Position numbers and translations under genes: made by a program | Shown: positions 22,441 to 61,485 of the stretch, piece by piece | Layout of the letters: each line of letters begins with the position of its first letter | Numbering within the stretch: the stretch's first letter is position 1 | The notes under the pieces: model-generated | Told to the model about the DNA's origin: nothing | Seen by the model: the letters and a program-made list of their open reading frames with translations, nothing else | Database searches by the model: none | Assembly (NCBI RefSeq): GCF_019703515.2 | Contig: NC_059372.1 | Span: 26,536,431 to 26,600,430 of the forward strand | Length of the DNA stretch: 64,000 nucleotides | Source of the DNA: Myxocyprinus asiaticus | Taxonomy: Eukaryota > Chordata > Actinopteri > Cypriniformes > Catostomidae | Direction: 5' to 3'

Positions 22441-22449
22441 TAGAGGAAT

Positions 22450-23460
22450 GTCAGAGACAACAGGCAGGAGAACTCGAGTTATGACAATAAGTCCTTGGCA
22501 CTGGGCTTCCTGGCAGCCTGAGCAACACCCCCATATCAAAGTTCTAAACTTACCCACTGGTCACCTGCATTTGCCAATCATCGCTGAACAGCATCATGGC
22601 TCCTTTCTTGTAGCAGGCATTAGCCTGTTTTTCTGTGTGCAGAATTGAAGCTGTGTTTTTGGCACATGCAGCCATTTAAAATGGAATTCTCAATGAATGA
22701 TAAGCATGGTCATCCAATCCTTCCAATCACAAGACCTTTATATATAATGATATATAAATGGCTGCTAGCCTTCTTCTGGCATCATTCCATCACCTCAAGT
22801 TCACCTTGATTTCTATAATTAAGTCTGAGAAAGTCAAGTTTCGTGCCTGAGTCACTCCATTGCAGACTGCAAGCCAAACCTGATTACATTTATCCCATTT
22901 AAAAAACATATTTGAACATATGCGCTTGTGAAATATTAACTATTATACAACAGTTAGTTCTGGTCCCCAAATCTGATTAGCCAAATGGCATTTTAACAGT
23001 GCTATTGTACAGTAACAGCCTTGGGACACCACTGTTTGTATTAATCCACTTCTCTGTATTTGCGCTGTTCCAAATGGTGGGGATTTTGATTAATCCCAAT
23101 GACTCAAGTCTTTTGAATCGTCTCACCAAAGGGATTCATTCATTGATCATTGCTACAGATTACATCAGATGACATGTTATATTTGTGTTAAGGCTTGTAC
23201 AATTGCCTGTGCTTCTATTGTTTATCATACTTAGAGATTCTTAATTTTTATTGGGGTGCTCTGACTCATAATCTGTCTGTTTAATGTTAGTATCAGTTAA
23301 TAGCAGTCATGTTAGGCCAGAAGCAGCATGAACGCATAGACTAATGGCTTCTGAGCTGACATCATAATGATATGCTTCTATTCTGGATCTCACTGGCCTA
23401 AATAAGGAACTGGCAACTAGCAATAAACCTTACCTTAAAAGAGTATCAGAGTGGTAGATT
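22450..23460. other. Intergenic stretch between tnnc1 and the ECM2-like gene
   Basis: Unique-looking AT-rich DNA upstream of tnnc1. No gene, ncRNA or recognisable transposon end is seen. Confidence 0.55.
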
Positions 23461-23472
23461 ACATGGCACCAC

Positions 23473-23766
23473 TGCTGAAAAGACCAGCATTGCTGGTCAC
23501 CAGTTTATGTTGTGTTTTGGGTCTTGGTCCCCCAGCATGGAATGCTGGTGTGCTGGTGTGTCCACCAGGGTTTTAAACTAGCTTCCCCAGCTTCATCAGA
23601 AAGACCATGCTGGTCAACCAGCTTCACCAGCTAGGTGTTGCTGGTGAAAAGCATGCCTATGCTGGTCCAGCATTTAGACCAGCACTAAACCAGCACTAAC
23701 CAGCATAAACCAGCCCAGACCAGCATGGAAATTGCATGCTGGTTAAGCTGGTCTTTATAGTAGGGA
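23473..23766. mobile_element. CTGGT/ACCAG-rich foldback repeat
   Basis: About 290 bp contain more than 20 copies of CTGGT or its complement ACCAG. The outer ends AAAGACCAGCATTGCTGGT and GGTTAAGCTGGTCTTT are inverted with respect to each other. It looks like a MITE built from short inverted CTGGT motifs. A shorter related patch lies at about 44595-44660. Confidence 0.6.
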
Positions 23767-24840
23767 CACACACAATACATGCACAATAATATCATTGAGC
23801 GCAGATGTGGGTTCATTTTGCAGTCACTGTTTCAGGACATTTTCTGTTTTCGGGGAAGCTCTTCTTGCTTTCCCTTGGGATGTCTAACTGATGACAATAT
23901 GTTAGCTTAGTGTATCTCTACCCATGTTCTTGGCAGCGTACTCCACAGCCACCTCGTTCTGAGAACATGTAACAGCTGAGACTCTGAGTTTAGAGGGCGT
24001 GTGTGGGACAAAATAGTTAGAATGGAGGGGTTTGACACTGGGCAGGTCAGCAGAGAGACTACACCAGTGATTCACTACAGATAAACATTTGGATGTGGAG
24101 AAGGAGTCTGGCAAAGTGGTTTTGCCAGATAGCGTAAAATTACAGATATTGTCTCATTCTTGCCCACTTTGTTTGTGTGTAGTACAGGTGTAATACAGGG
24201 TCATCCTTTATAAGAGGCAAAGGTTCAGGAAACTTGGAAACGTTGAGGGGAATCTTTTTATTACACTGCTCATTTTAAAAAAGGAGATTTTTGAAAAGTC
24301 TACCCTACAATATTTGTATCAAATTTCTGCCAAGCAACTTTAAATTTAGCAAGCAAATCACTTAATTTACTTTTATATACAATATACTTTCACAGTACAT
24401 CTACTATAATAATTTAACAAAGCAGGTTTCAGTAATGAAACCTCAAACCAGATTTGAACTGTTAATAAAGCTAAAGAGATGAATGTATGAAGAAAAGTAT
24501 GAACTTCATTCAAGGTGGGTGTGTAAAAAACATGCTTCTTATGTAAACATATACAGTTGTTGCCCATTTTGTAGCCTGTGTTGCCTAAGCAAATTTAAAC
24601 AGTCGCAAGGCAGTATCTCACTTTGCAGTGATACTCTGTGGTGAAAATGTAAATGCAAACAATCTCTCCCTACACAATGTGACCCTGGAGAGCTCTTCTT
24701 TTTGTATGTGTATGTGAGACTCTGGCCCAACCTTAAACCTCAGGCTTTTTCTTGCTCCCCCATAGCCGGTTAGATTTTTCTAATCTCTGGTTTTACACTA
24801 ATGAGTGAACTAAAGATATCTTGTGTACTGAAATTTGATA

Positions 24841-25780
24841 CAGTGGACTCAAAAATATTTGAACATTCAAGCTACACTTAAAAGTAAGAATGCCATTTCA
24901 TTAGATATCAAAATAGCAAACTAAGTGGCATTTACTGTAAAGAAGGTTAGCACAAGGACATCTTATTTACTTTCAGAGCAAACAGGCAAAAAAGTATTTG
25001 GACACTTTCTGATCGTCAAAACATATTGATATGAACTATACACTTACTGAGCACTTTATTAGGAACACTATGGTCCTAATAAAGTGCCAGATGTGGTCTT
25101 CTGCTGTTGTAGCCTATCAGCTTCAAGGTTCGACGTGTTGTGCATTCTGAGATGCTATTCTGCTCACTACAATTGTACAGAGTGGTTATCTGGGTTACTG
25201 TAGCCTTTCTGTCAGCTTGAACCTGTAACCATTCTCTGTTGACCTCTCCTCTGGAGACTGTTGTGCATGAAAATCCCAGGAGATCAGCAGTTACAGAAAT
25301 ACTCAAACCAGCCCATCTGGCACCAACAATCATGCCACAGTTGAAATCATGGAGATCACATTTTTCCCCATTTTGATAGTTGATGTGATCATAAACTGAA
25401 GCTCCTGACCCATATCTGCCTGATTTGATGCATTGCACTGCTGCCGCACGATTGGCTGATTATATAATCGCATGAATAAGTAGGTGTACAGGTGTTACTA
25501 ATAAAGTGCTCAGTGAGTCAATGTCCATAGTTAATCTGATGACCTATACCTGTGGTTACTCTGCTAGGACACCTGTGTAAATCTGAGGATGGCTGACTTC
25601 ATACATGTACTAAATATGACCTTGGGACCGGTTGGTTAAAACTAACTGCAAAGAAAGAATTTCCTTCTGAGAAAATGTCATAATTTGTTTGCAGATGTCA
25701 CTTTTTTTATTATTTGATATTTATGCAATGACACATTTTTAAGTGTCGTTTGAGGGACCAAATACTTTTTGGGCCCACTG
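24841..25780. mobile_element. Tc1-type MITE (TA-flanked) with a nested insertion
   Basis: Ends are CAGTGGACTCAAAAATATTT at left and, inverted, CAGTGGGCCCAAAAAGTATT at right, with TA at 24839-24840 and 25781-25782. The central part (about 25034-25518) is a separate inserted element. Confidence 0.75.
25034..25518 (-). mobile_element. Tc1-like foldback-family copy, mainly right arm, nested
   Basis: Begins CACTTACTGAGCACTTTATT and ends AATAAAGTGCTCAGTGAG, so the outer ends are mirrored, but nearly all the body matches only the right arm of the 28794-29977 element. The minus strand encodes a 120-aa piece (25438-25076) with [20 protein letters not shown], a Tc1 helix-turn-helix region. Inserted in the 24841-25780 MITE. 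Confidence 0.7.
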
Positions 25781-26178
25781 TATATGAAATTGCTATAAGC
25801 TACATAATGTATAAAACAAGTGTAGCTATATGCTTTGGACTGCATTTGTCAATGGCTGTCTGCCTCCATCTGTTTGTTTTATGAGTAAGAGAATCATGTC
25901 TTTTTCATTTTCTTACATTTGTGCTAATGGCAGTTTGCCAGTCAGGAATATCTTGTGGACGAGACATGGAGCCAGAGAGAGATGTGTACGGGTCAGTCAG
26001 GCTGATCGCTTGCTCCCCACTTGTTTGGATAACTCTCTCATTTGTCCATCTCAAGTGTTACAAGGTGTGAACACTGTATCATTGTGGCAGACATGACGTG
26101 ACTAAAACTGACCATCACTTTCTCTCTCAACTCTCTCTCTCTCTTTCTTTCATAGACCTTTAGTGTTTGTTGGCACAT

Positions 26179-26194
26179 CCAATGACTTTATAAG
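26179..26194 (+). promoter_or_regulatory. Candidate promoter of the ECM2-like gene
   Basis: CCAAT (26179-26183) is followed closely by TATAAG (26189-26194), about 220 bases before the start codon and after a (TC)n tract at 26119-26150. The CCAAT-to-TATA spacing is unusually short, so only the TATA-like element may matter. Confidence 0.3.
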
Positions 26195-26411
26195 GAGGAG
26201 TTGGTATTTTTGTGAACATGGGATAAACTTGAAACCTGGCAATGAAACTCCTTGTACACGTCTAACCCCAGTTGTGTTCTCCTCCCTGTTTCTCCTCCTC
26301 CTACCTCTCTGCTGGCTATGAGGGAATTTAAGAGGGCAGCTAGAGGTGAGGCTGCAGGTACATGGTGAATGTCAGAACAGTGAGTGTGTAACAACAGATC
26401 AGATCGGAACC

Positions 26412-53544
<27,133 letters not shown>

Positions 53545-53958
53545 TCAGCTGTCACCCTGTCACTTCATAGCCTTCCCTCTACTCCTCCTTTCATCCACTC
53601 TCACAGTCATTTACTCGGAATACTGTAAACACTATATCCCTTAGATCTATTATTAGCGTGCAATCTTGCTCTTGAACTGCACATTTACATCATGTTCTGT
53701 ACCCTCTAGCATAAAAAACATTATCTTTTCACTCTTTATGTAACAGGCATCTATTTGGCAACTCTAGTCTTTAGTCTTTAAGCAGCACCAGCAGGGTTGC
53801 TCATTTAGGATGCAGTTTTCTAAATGAATGATCATAAAGGTTTATACTGACTGATTGCAACTGGTGATGAACTGTTCTTATTGTTAATCATCAGTGTGAC
53901 TGTTTTTGTCATTAGAGATGTAATTTCTGGCTTCTTTTAAATTTTTCTTTGTTTATTT

Positions 53959-53997
<39 letters not shown>

Positions 53998-54019
53998 AAA
54001 TTTCACAACTTAGCTCAGA

Positions 54020-54025
54020 AATAAA
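54020..54025 (+). promoter_or_regulatory. Candidate polyadenylation signal of the ECM2-like gene
   Basis: AATAAA lies 475 bases after the stop, just past a (TG)n tract (53964-53996). No earlier canonical signal was noticed. Confidence 0.5.
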
Positions 54026-54279
54026 CTAACATTGTAAGAAATGAAATATTAATATTAATGTATCCTTTGGTGCATCTGCACATGGTACATTTTGTAGATG
54101 ATTTTATTTATGTCTTCATACTCTGTTCTCTCACATTAAACCATATTAATTTAAAAACGTAATTTTACAAACATTTGCCTTGTTTTTATTTAATAATTTG
54201 ATTCAATACAGCTGCAAGAAAGTGAATGAATGCTTTAGAAGTGGAAATGCCCCCTAAGTAATGCAAAGTCTAAATTTAC

Positions 54280-54625
54280 TATAATGGTAACACTTTACAA
54301 TAAGGTTCTATACATTAACATTAGTTCATGCATTTGGTGTCATGCACTAACAATGATTTATTTTTTTATTTTTTTATTTTTTTACAGCATTTATGATGTT
54401 GATTATTATTAATTTATAAATGTACTATTGTTCATTGTTAGATCATAATGCATTAACTAATGTTAACATATACGTTATTTCATGTAAAAATGTATTAGTC
54501 TGTAGAAATTAACATTAACCAAGATTAATTAATAAATGTTGAAAAAGTATTGTTAATTCTTAGTTCATGTTAAGTATTGGGTAACAAATGTTAACGTATA
54601 CAAACTTACTTTACAGTAAGTTGCG
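54280..54625. mobile_element. MITE, GGTAACACTTTACAATAAGG end
   Basis: The left GGTAACACTTTACAATAAGG and the right AACTTACTTTACAGTAAGTT are inverted counterparts. Internal ATTAACATTAGTTCATGCAT-type blocks repeat in both orientations. Lies just downstream of the ECM2-like gene. Confidence 0.6.
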
Positions 54626-55312
54626 TTACGTCTATCTATCTTTTACAAATAATTTGTGATGGAACCACATACAGCAAATTTCACAGTGTACACACAGCTA
54701 CCAGTTTTTTATGTGGGGTTTGTGAAAGCATCATTATAATGCATGAACTCCAAAGCAGGATTCTGTGAAGCCTCAAGGTGAACGGCTGGAAGACGAGTAT
54801 AGATGATGTCTTGAATGGTAGGGTAATGAGATAGAACTTATGAGCTGTGATGTCTGCTGAGTTTAGGCATGAATGATGCCTGCAGCTCTGAATAGGGCCT
54901 CTCTGTACACATTCAGTGGCATTACACCTGGGTAAAGAATGGTTTAATTCAATGAATCTTAGTACCATAAATCAGATTTCTCATAACTAAGAAATCTATC
55001 AAAGATTTTTTTTAATAGGCTATCTAGCTAGCTTACATTTCTAGATGATTTACATTAAGCTGTTGATGCCCCCAAAGGCCAGAACATTCAGAGATACTCT
55101 GATGGCGTAACACATTTGGTTTGAATTACATTACAATGATGCCATGTGGACGCACTCAAAGTCCGTTTTAAAGGAAGTCAGTCCACTCAGTGGCTATCTT
55201 GGTAATGCCCCCGGGCAGTAATTTTCAGTCATGAAAGTACAGCTCCTATTTACTTGACTGCATGGGAAAAGACCGAAATCTTTAACAGCTTGGCAAGTCT
55301 ACATTTTAACCC

Positions 55313-55947
55313 TTAAAGAAGTAGTTCACCCAAAAATGAAAATTCTCTCATCATTTACTCACCCTTATGGCATCCTAGATATGTATAACTTTCTTTTTTC
55401 AGCAGAACACAAATTAAGATTTTTAGAAGAACATCTCATAATAGTAATCCATAAGACTCCAGTGGTTAAATCAATGACTTCAGAAGTGACATGATAGGTG
55501 TGGGTGAGAAACAGATCAATATTTCAGTTAATTTTTACTATAAATTCTCCTCCCTGCTCAGTCATTTCCACTTTAACTTTCACTTTCACATTCTTGTGTT
55601 TTTGGTGATTCACATTCTTCATGCATATCACCCCCTACTGGGCAGGGAGAAGAATTTGTAGCCAAATAATGGACTTAAATATTAACCTGTTTCTCACCTG
55701 CACCTGTCATATCACTTCTTCAGATATGGATTTAACCAATATTTTATGCTGCCTTTATGTGCTTTTTGGAGGGTCAAAATTTTGGCACCCATTCACTTGT
55801 GCTGTGAGGACCTACAGAGCTGAGAGTTTCTTCAAAAAAATCTTAATTTGTGTTCAGCAGAATAAAGAAAGTCATACACATCTGGGATGGCATGAGGGTG
55901 AGTAAAAGATGGGAGAATTTTCATTTTTTGGTGAGCTATTCCTTTAA
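55313..55947. mobile_element. MITE copy, TTCACCC/GGTGA family
   Basis: Starts TTAAAGAAGTAGTTCACCCA and ends GGTGAGCTATTCCTTTAA. Same internal order as 9259-9940, with a GATAGGTGTGGGTGAGAAAC central palindrome. Confidence 0.8.
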
Positions 55948-56099
55948 ACTCATAACTCGGGTCCTCATTCCACCCCCTGTACCTCATCCATTCTGGTTCC
56001 CACACCTCTTTATTGTTCCCCAATCTTTTTCTTATAAATCGTATAACCCACACAACAAAATGCCAAAATTGCGGAAAAAAAAAAAAAAATGGAAAAAAA

Positions 56100-56101
<2 letters not shown>

Positions 56102-56146
<45 letters not shown>
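56102..56146. repeat. (TA)n tract, left of an inserted MITE
   Basis: Pure TA repeat abutting the CAGGGTTGGGG end of the MITE at 56147. Confidence 0.95.
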
Positions 56147-56147
<1 letters not shown>

Positions 56148-56967
56148 GGTTGGGGAATACATGTAATGGTATTACGTATTTAAAATACAAAATATAAGTA
56201 ACTGTATTCCACTACAGTTACAGTTTAAATAATTGGTAATAAGAATAGTTACATTCAAAAAGTATTTTGATTACTGAAGAGATTACTTTGCATTTTATTG
56301 TCATTTGTTTCTTTTAATATTTAGTCCTTTCAGATGGAAAACATTTATACAAATAAATGATGCGATCCAAAGTGCATTTGAACAGCGGTGAAACACTTTC
56401 TTATGATGGGTTACATTCATACGAGCAGACAGAGAAGTGCGTTTGAAGTAAGTTTGGAGTAGAAGAAATAGAAATAAACCTTATGTAAATTGTCAGCTTT
56501 ATGCTATGTTAAAATGCTATTTCTAACCATTTTACATGCACGTTACCAGGCACGATCATATTTTTTTATCAAGAATATTCACGTTGGATCATAATTTCTT
56601 CTTTTCTAGTAAGACCTTTGATATTAGGGCAAAAACCATATTCTTGATAATAATTTTTGTATTGTTTTTTCTGTAAAAATATCTAAAAATCCTTCAAACA
56701 AGATCAGTTTGATTTGTCTTGTTTTAGAAACAACACGGCATAAGATATTTAGGTTTTCCAAAGAATGTATTTTTAACTTGTTTATTTTGTCTTACTGTAC
56801 TGGCAGAGTTTTTATTGTCAAAACAAGTGAAAAAATCTACCAGTGCTGAAGAAGTAATCCAAAGTATTTAGAATACATTACTGACCTTGAATAATCTAAC
56901 GGAATACGTTACAGCATGTATTCTGTAATCTGTAGTGGAATACATTTCAAAAGTAACTCTCCCAACC

Positions 56968-56969
<2 letters not shown>
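56147..56969. mobile_element. MITE inserted in a (TA)n tract, CAGGGTTGGGGAATAC ends
   Basis: Left CAGGGTTGGGGAATACATGT and right (inverted) CAGGGTTGGGAGAGTTACTT. (TA)n flanks both sides, as expected if it landed inside the microsatellite. Distantly related in ends and content (GTAATC/ATTACA blocks) to 44960-45796. Confidence 0.75.

Positions 56970-57036
<67 letters not shown>
56970..57036. repeat. (TA)n tract between two MITEs
   Basis: About 33 TA units separating the MITEs at 56147-56969 and 57037-57523. Confidence 0.95.
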
Positions 57037-57039
<3 letters not shown>

Positions 57040-57523
57040 TACCGGTCAAAGGTTTTGAAACACTTACTCATTCTTTATTATTATTATTTTTCACATTTTA
57101 GAATAATAGTAAAGTCATCAAAACTATGGAATAACATAAATGGAACTATGGGAATTATGTTGTGACTATAAAAATCCAAAATAAATCAAAACTGTGTTAT
57201 ATTTTAGCATCTTCAAAGTAGTCACCCTTTGCCTAGAATTTGCAGACATGTACTCTTGACATTTTGAGGTATCACCCTGGGATGCTTTTTAAACAGCATT
57301 GAAGGAGTTCCCATCTATGTTGGGCACTTATTGGCTGCTTTTCTTTATTATTTGGTCCAAGTCATCAATTTAAAAAAAAAAAAAAAAAAATTTAATTACA
57401 AATTAGTTTTATTTGTCTACAAAACTAATTTCAAACATTTAAGCATACGCCTTCAGATCAAAAGATTTTTAAGATCATGTGAAACATTTCAGTCAAGTGT
57501 TTCGAAACTTTTGACCAGTAGTG
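57037..57523. mobile_element. Tc1-type MITE inserted in (TA)n
   Basis: Left CACTACCGGTCAAAGGTTTT and right (inverted) CACTACTGGTCAAAAGTTTC. The flanks are TA-rich, and a further (TA)n runs at 57536-57597. No transposase. Confidence 0.75.
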
Positions 57524-57533
57524 TGTGTGTGTA

Positions 57534-57598
<65 letters not shown>

Positions 57599-57599
57599 G

Positions 57600-59930
57600 A
57601 TTTAAATACCAAAAGTGGATAGGGTCATTAAAGATCCTAGATATATAATAGTGTCAGGGTTTTTTTGTTTGTTTTTTTCTTTTTGTGCTTCCATAAATTA
57701 TATTTTTATGATTATTTAATCTAAATAAGTTTACGATAACAGGATATGTATTTCTTTGTTTATTACAAGACAAATCATTACTATATTCATACATTAAATA
57801 CTATATCACATTGATATTCTGTGCAACAATGGTCAGTATCCCATATATGTTTACACATGCATACAGTGTTATACATGCTATTTTTTACTTAAGGTGGTGA
57901 TAGTGTTTCAGTGATTGACTTGATTACAGTGATTGACATTTGACATTGCTATCTGATGATGAAACAATATGGAAGTAAACTATAGCAAGTGTAACATATG
58001 AACAGTATGATATGACAATTGTGCTTTTGGTGTACTACTGAAATTATTTAAGTTGTGCATCTATGCTTATGTGTTATGTGTAGCTCAATATGTGTTTGAC
58101 AGCCAGTTGCATCTCAAGAAATTTCAGTGTGAAAGTAATGTATCCTGTTCTAGATTTGTCCTGATTTGTTGCATTATCTCTTTGATATATGAAAATTAAA
58201 ACATAAAAATATATTTTATTCTATTATTTTCTAATTGTCTTGAAAATATTTTGAAAATGTTACACTATCTGGGCATTTTGTAGATATATTTGTGATAGAT
58301 ATACGTGCCGGGTCTCTAAAGACCCGAATATGTGTTTGGTGAAATTCCAACGCATTTAAGCGTTAATATGGGTAGTTGACAAATAACATGGACATGGACT
58401 TTATTGTTCAACATCAAGATTTTAAGTGAAAATATGTATATAATATAGGCTATAGAAAAGTAAGTGTAAATTCACAATTTTAATCACCTTTCACTTTTAT
58501 TTATTTATTTTTTTTTTTGCTGTTCACTGAAATAGTCCTGCAGGGTGACACATTAATTTTTAAAAGTACAAAAATATATGTAGTTTCTTAAATAATGAGC
58601 TAATAAAGGCTGTATGTATAATACAGTAATTATACAATCATTAAAACATGTAAATCGTTTTTGATGAAGTCTAATAGCATGTTACATGGGACAGGACAGT
58701 TCTTGTCATTCTGAACTACCCAATCAAATTTAACAAAAATGTTTTCAAAATTATCAAATAATCAGATGTATTTTTCAGGTTGGTCTACATGCACATTTTA
58801 GAATAAAGATTGCTGAAAAACCTGATGTCAGAACAAAATTTAATTGAAATGTGGGCCTTTATTGAGTGGCCCATTTCCTCCTTATCCTGTCTCCCACATC
58901 TAAGTATAGGCCTAGTATAAGTAGGCCTATGTATACTCACATCTTGTAAACACTGACTCCATCAAAATAGTAGCTGGATATGTTAAGCAGAGAATGCTAG
59001 TCTTTGAAAAAAAAAAAAAAAAACACTACATGAATTTATGAGATCATATCATACATGTTGGTGCTTTTGTCAGCTGTTCGCACCACAGATCATGACTCAT
59101 AGGTACAAACATGCATTCTGGGTAATCACACTGCTTAAGAAGAAAGGATTTGATAACAAAGTGACTGGTATGTTTGCATAATCTAAAGACTGTGTTCTTG
59201 CAGCCCCTATGTTCTCAGAGCAGCAGGAGCAAAAGGAAAACAAATACAGTGGAGCCAAGCACAGAGACATAAGCTGAAGATCTATTGGTGTTCCTCTCCA
59301 GCATAATTAATAATGGATGCATTACAATTTCTATCCCTCCCATGCATCACTTCTGCCCAAAAGATGTTAATGGTATTTATTTGCATAAAGACAGACAGCT
59401 GCAAAAAACCAGCTGCCCTAGAACAAAAATAAATGCATCTGAAATTTGTGAAGCCACACTAGCAGCACAGCTCGCAATTTCTATTGTAACAGAAAGCAAA
59501 GCATCTCTTTTCTTAAAATCCCAGCTGAGCATGTAATCACACATTACCTCAATGACCACTTCTGAGTTGCCCAGCACAATTGGTTATCCACTCTTCATGC
59601 AGAATAACCTTGATGCAACATAATTGTACTGTCATTTTGAAAAGAGAACTAGAAAGCAGCAACCACAAGCAGCTACAGGTATGTTAATGGTCCTGCTGGG
59701 TTTTGTAAATTACATATCTGACAGTGATTTTAGCTTGGGGGACCATTTTTGAATAAAACAAAAATGCCATTTATTTTCATCAGAACACCTTCCCAACAAT
59801 AATATATACTACAAATGATGCAGACTCTTTTATTTGTCATGGTGCTGAAACATTTGTTTCATGTAGCAACTGGTTTGATTCAAGTAAAAAAATACAAAAC
59901 CTTTTTAAAGGTTAGATCCAGTAGAAATAG
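57600..59930. other. Gene-free intergenic stretch
   Basis: AT-rich sequence with an A-run at 59007-59024. No open frame with family resemblance, no RNA gene and no convincing transposon end. Confidence 0.55.
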
Positions 59931-59934
59931 CTTC

Positions 59935-60507
59935 TTAAAGGGATAATTCACCCAAAAATGAAAATTTTCTGATCATTTACTCACCCTCATGCCATCCCAG
60001 ATGTGTATGGCTTTCTTTCTTCTGATGAACACAAACAAAGATTTTTAGAAGAATATCTCAGCTCGGAAGCTCCATACAATGCAAGTGAATGGGGTTAAAA
60101 ACTTTGAAGTTCCGAAAAAGGCACATAAAGGCAGCATAAAAGTAAACTATTAGACTCCAGTGGTTTAATTCATGTCTTCTGAAGCAATATGATAGGTGTG
60201 GGTGAGAAAGAGATCAATGTATAATTAATTTTTTACTATAAATCTTCACTTTCACTTTCACATTCTTTCACATTTTGAAAGTGGAGATTTATAGGTACAA
60301 ATGACTTAAATATTGATCTCTTTCTCACCCACACCTATCATATCGCTTCTGAAGACATGAATTAAACCACTCTCATGGATTCTTTTGATGCGGACTTTAT
60401 GTGATTTTTGGAGCAGCAGAAGAAGGAAAGACATACACATCTGAGAAGGCATGAGGGTGAGTAAATGATGAGAGAATTTTCATTTTTGTGTGAACTGTCC
60501 CTTTAAG
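59935..60507. mobile_element. MITE copy, TTAAAGGGATAATTCACCC end
   Basis: Starts TTAAAGGGATAATTCACCCA and ends GTGTGAACTGTCCCTTTAA, with a central inverted pair around CTTTCACTTTCACATTC / GAATGTGAAAGTG. 573 bp. Confidence 0.85.
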
Positions 60508-60718
60508 GTAACAATTTCAGGTTACCTCTTTTTACAATGGTCTAACCAAAGAAAAGAAAAATCACAAATGAGATCTCTTTAATAGCTCAGTTGTTTTTCC
60601 TAGACAGCTCGAGATTAAATTGAGAGCACAAATGAGAGCAAAATCTCCTCAGATTTTTCTCCTGTGAAAATGACCCCAATAATCTCACACTTCTCCTCTC
60701 AGAAGAAATCCTTATGTC

Positions 60719-61165
60719 TCAAACTGTGCAGAATTGGCAAGATATCAAACCAATAATCCTCTCAGCAGTCCGAACTGTCCTTTGTAGTCTTCTGATGTCT
60801 GATTTCGTAGCTGGAACAAACCAGACAGTTATTGAAGTGCAGAGGACAGACTCAATGACTGCTGAGTAAAACTTTATCAGCAGCACCTGTGGCAGGTTGA
60901 TTTTCCTCAGCTGGCGAAGGAAGTACAACCTCTGCTGGGCCTTTTTCACAATGGAGTCAATGTGGGTCTCCCACTTCAGGTCCTGTGAGATGGTAGTGCC
61001 CAGGAACCTGAATGACTCCACTGCTGCCACAGTGCTGTTTAGAATGGTGAGGGGGGTCAGTGTTGGGGTGTTTCTCCTAAAGTCCACAATGATCTCCACC
61101 GTTTTAAGCATGTTCAGCTCAAGGTTGTTTTGACTGCACCAGACAGCAAGCTGTTCAACCTCCAT
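60719..61165 (-). pseudogene. LINE reverse transcriptase fragment, C-terminal part
   Basis: 148 aa, beginning MEVEQLAVWCSQNNLELN and continuing SFRFLGTTISQDLKWETHID, VKKAQQRLYFLRQLRKINLP and FYSAVIESVL. This is the usual post-palm region of L2/CR1-type LINEs. It is separated from the upstream half by the SINE. Confidence 0.8.
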
Positions 61166-61173
61166 TCTGTATT

Positions 61174-61380
61174 AGGGGCAGTGGTGGCTTAGTGGTTAAG
61201 GCTCTGGGTTACTGATCAAAAGGTTGGGGGTTCAAGCCCCAGCACTGCCAAGATGCTGCTGTTGGGCCCTTGAGCAAGGCCCTTGACCCTATCTGCTCCA
61301 GGGGTGCCATATCATGGCTGACCCTGCACCTATGTGGGGAGAAAAAAGAATTTCACTGTATGTGTGACAAATAAAATTAT
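61174..61380 (+). mobile_element. tRNA-derived SINE inside the LINE
   Basis: GTGGCTTAGTGGTTAAGG (A box) and GGGTTCAAGCCCC (B box) are followed by TGGGCCCTTGAGCAAGGCCC, AAAGAATTTCACTGTATGTG and a short AATAAAATTATTA tail. Orientation is opposite to the LINE. No clear target duplication. Confidence 0.8.
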
Positions 61381-61485
61381 TATGAATCGGTCATTGGTGT
61401 AGAGGGAGAAGAGTAGTGGTGAGAGCACACATCCCTGGGAGGCACCAGTGCTGATTGTACAGGTGCTAGAAGTGAGTTTCCCCTC

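Noticed and set aside
23473..23766. Possible CRISPR-like array (short repeats at intervals)
   Set aside because: The motifs are only 5-6 bases, occur in both orientations at irregular spacing, and the DNA is plainly vertebrate.
56916..57165. Open frames of repeated Tyr-Ile
   Set aside because: Translation of the (TA)n microsatellite.
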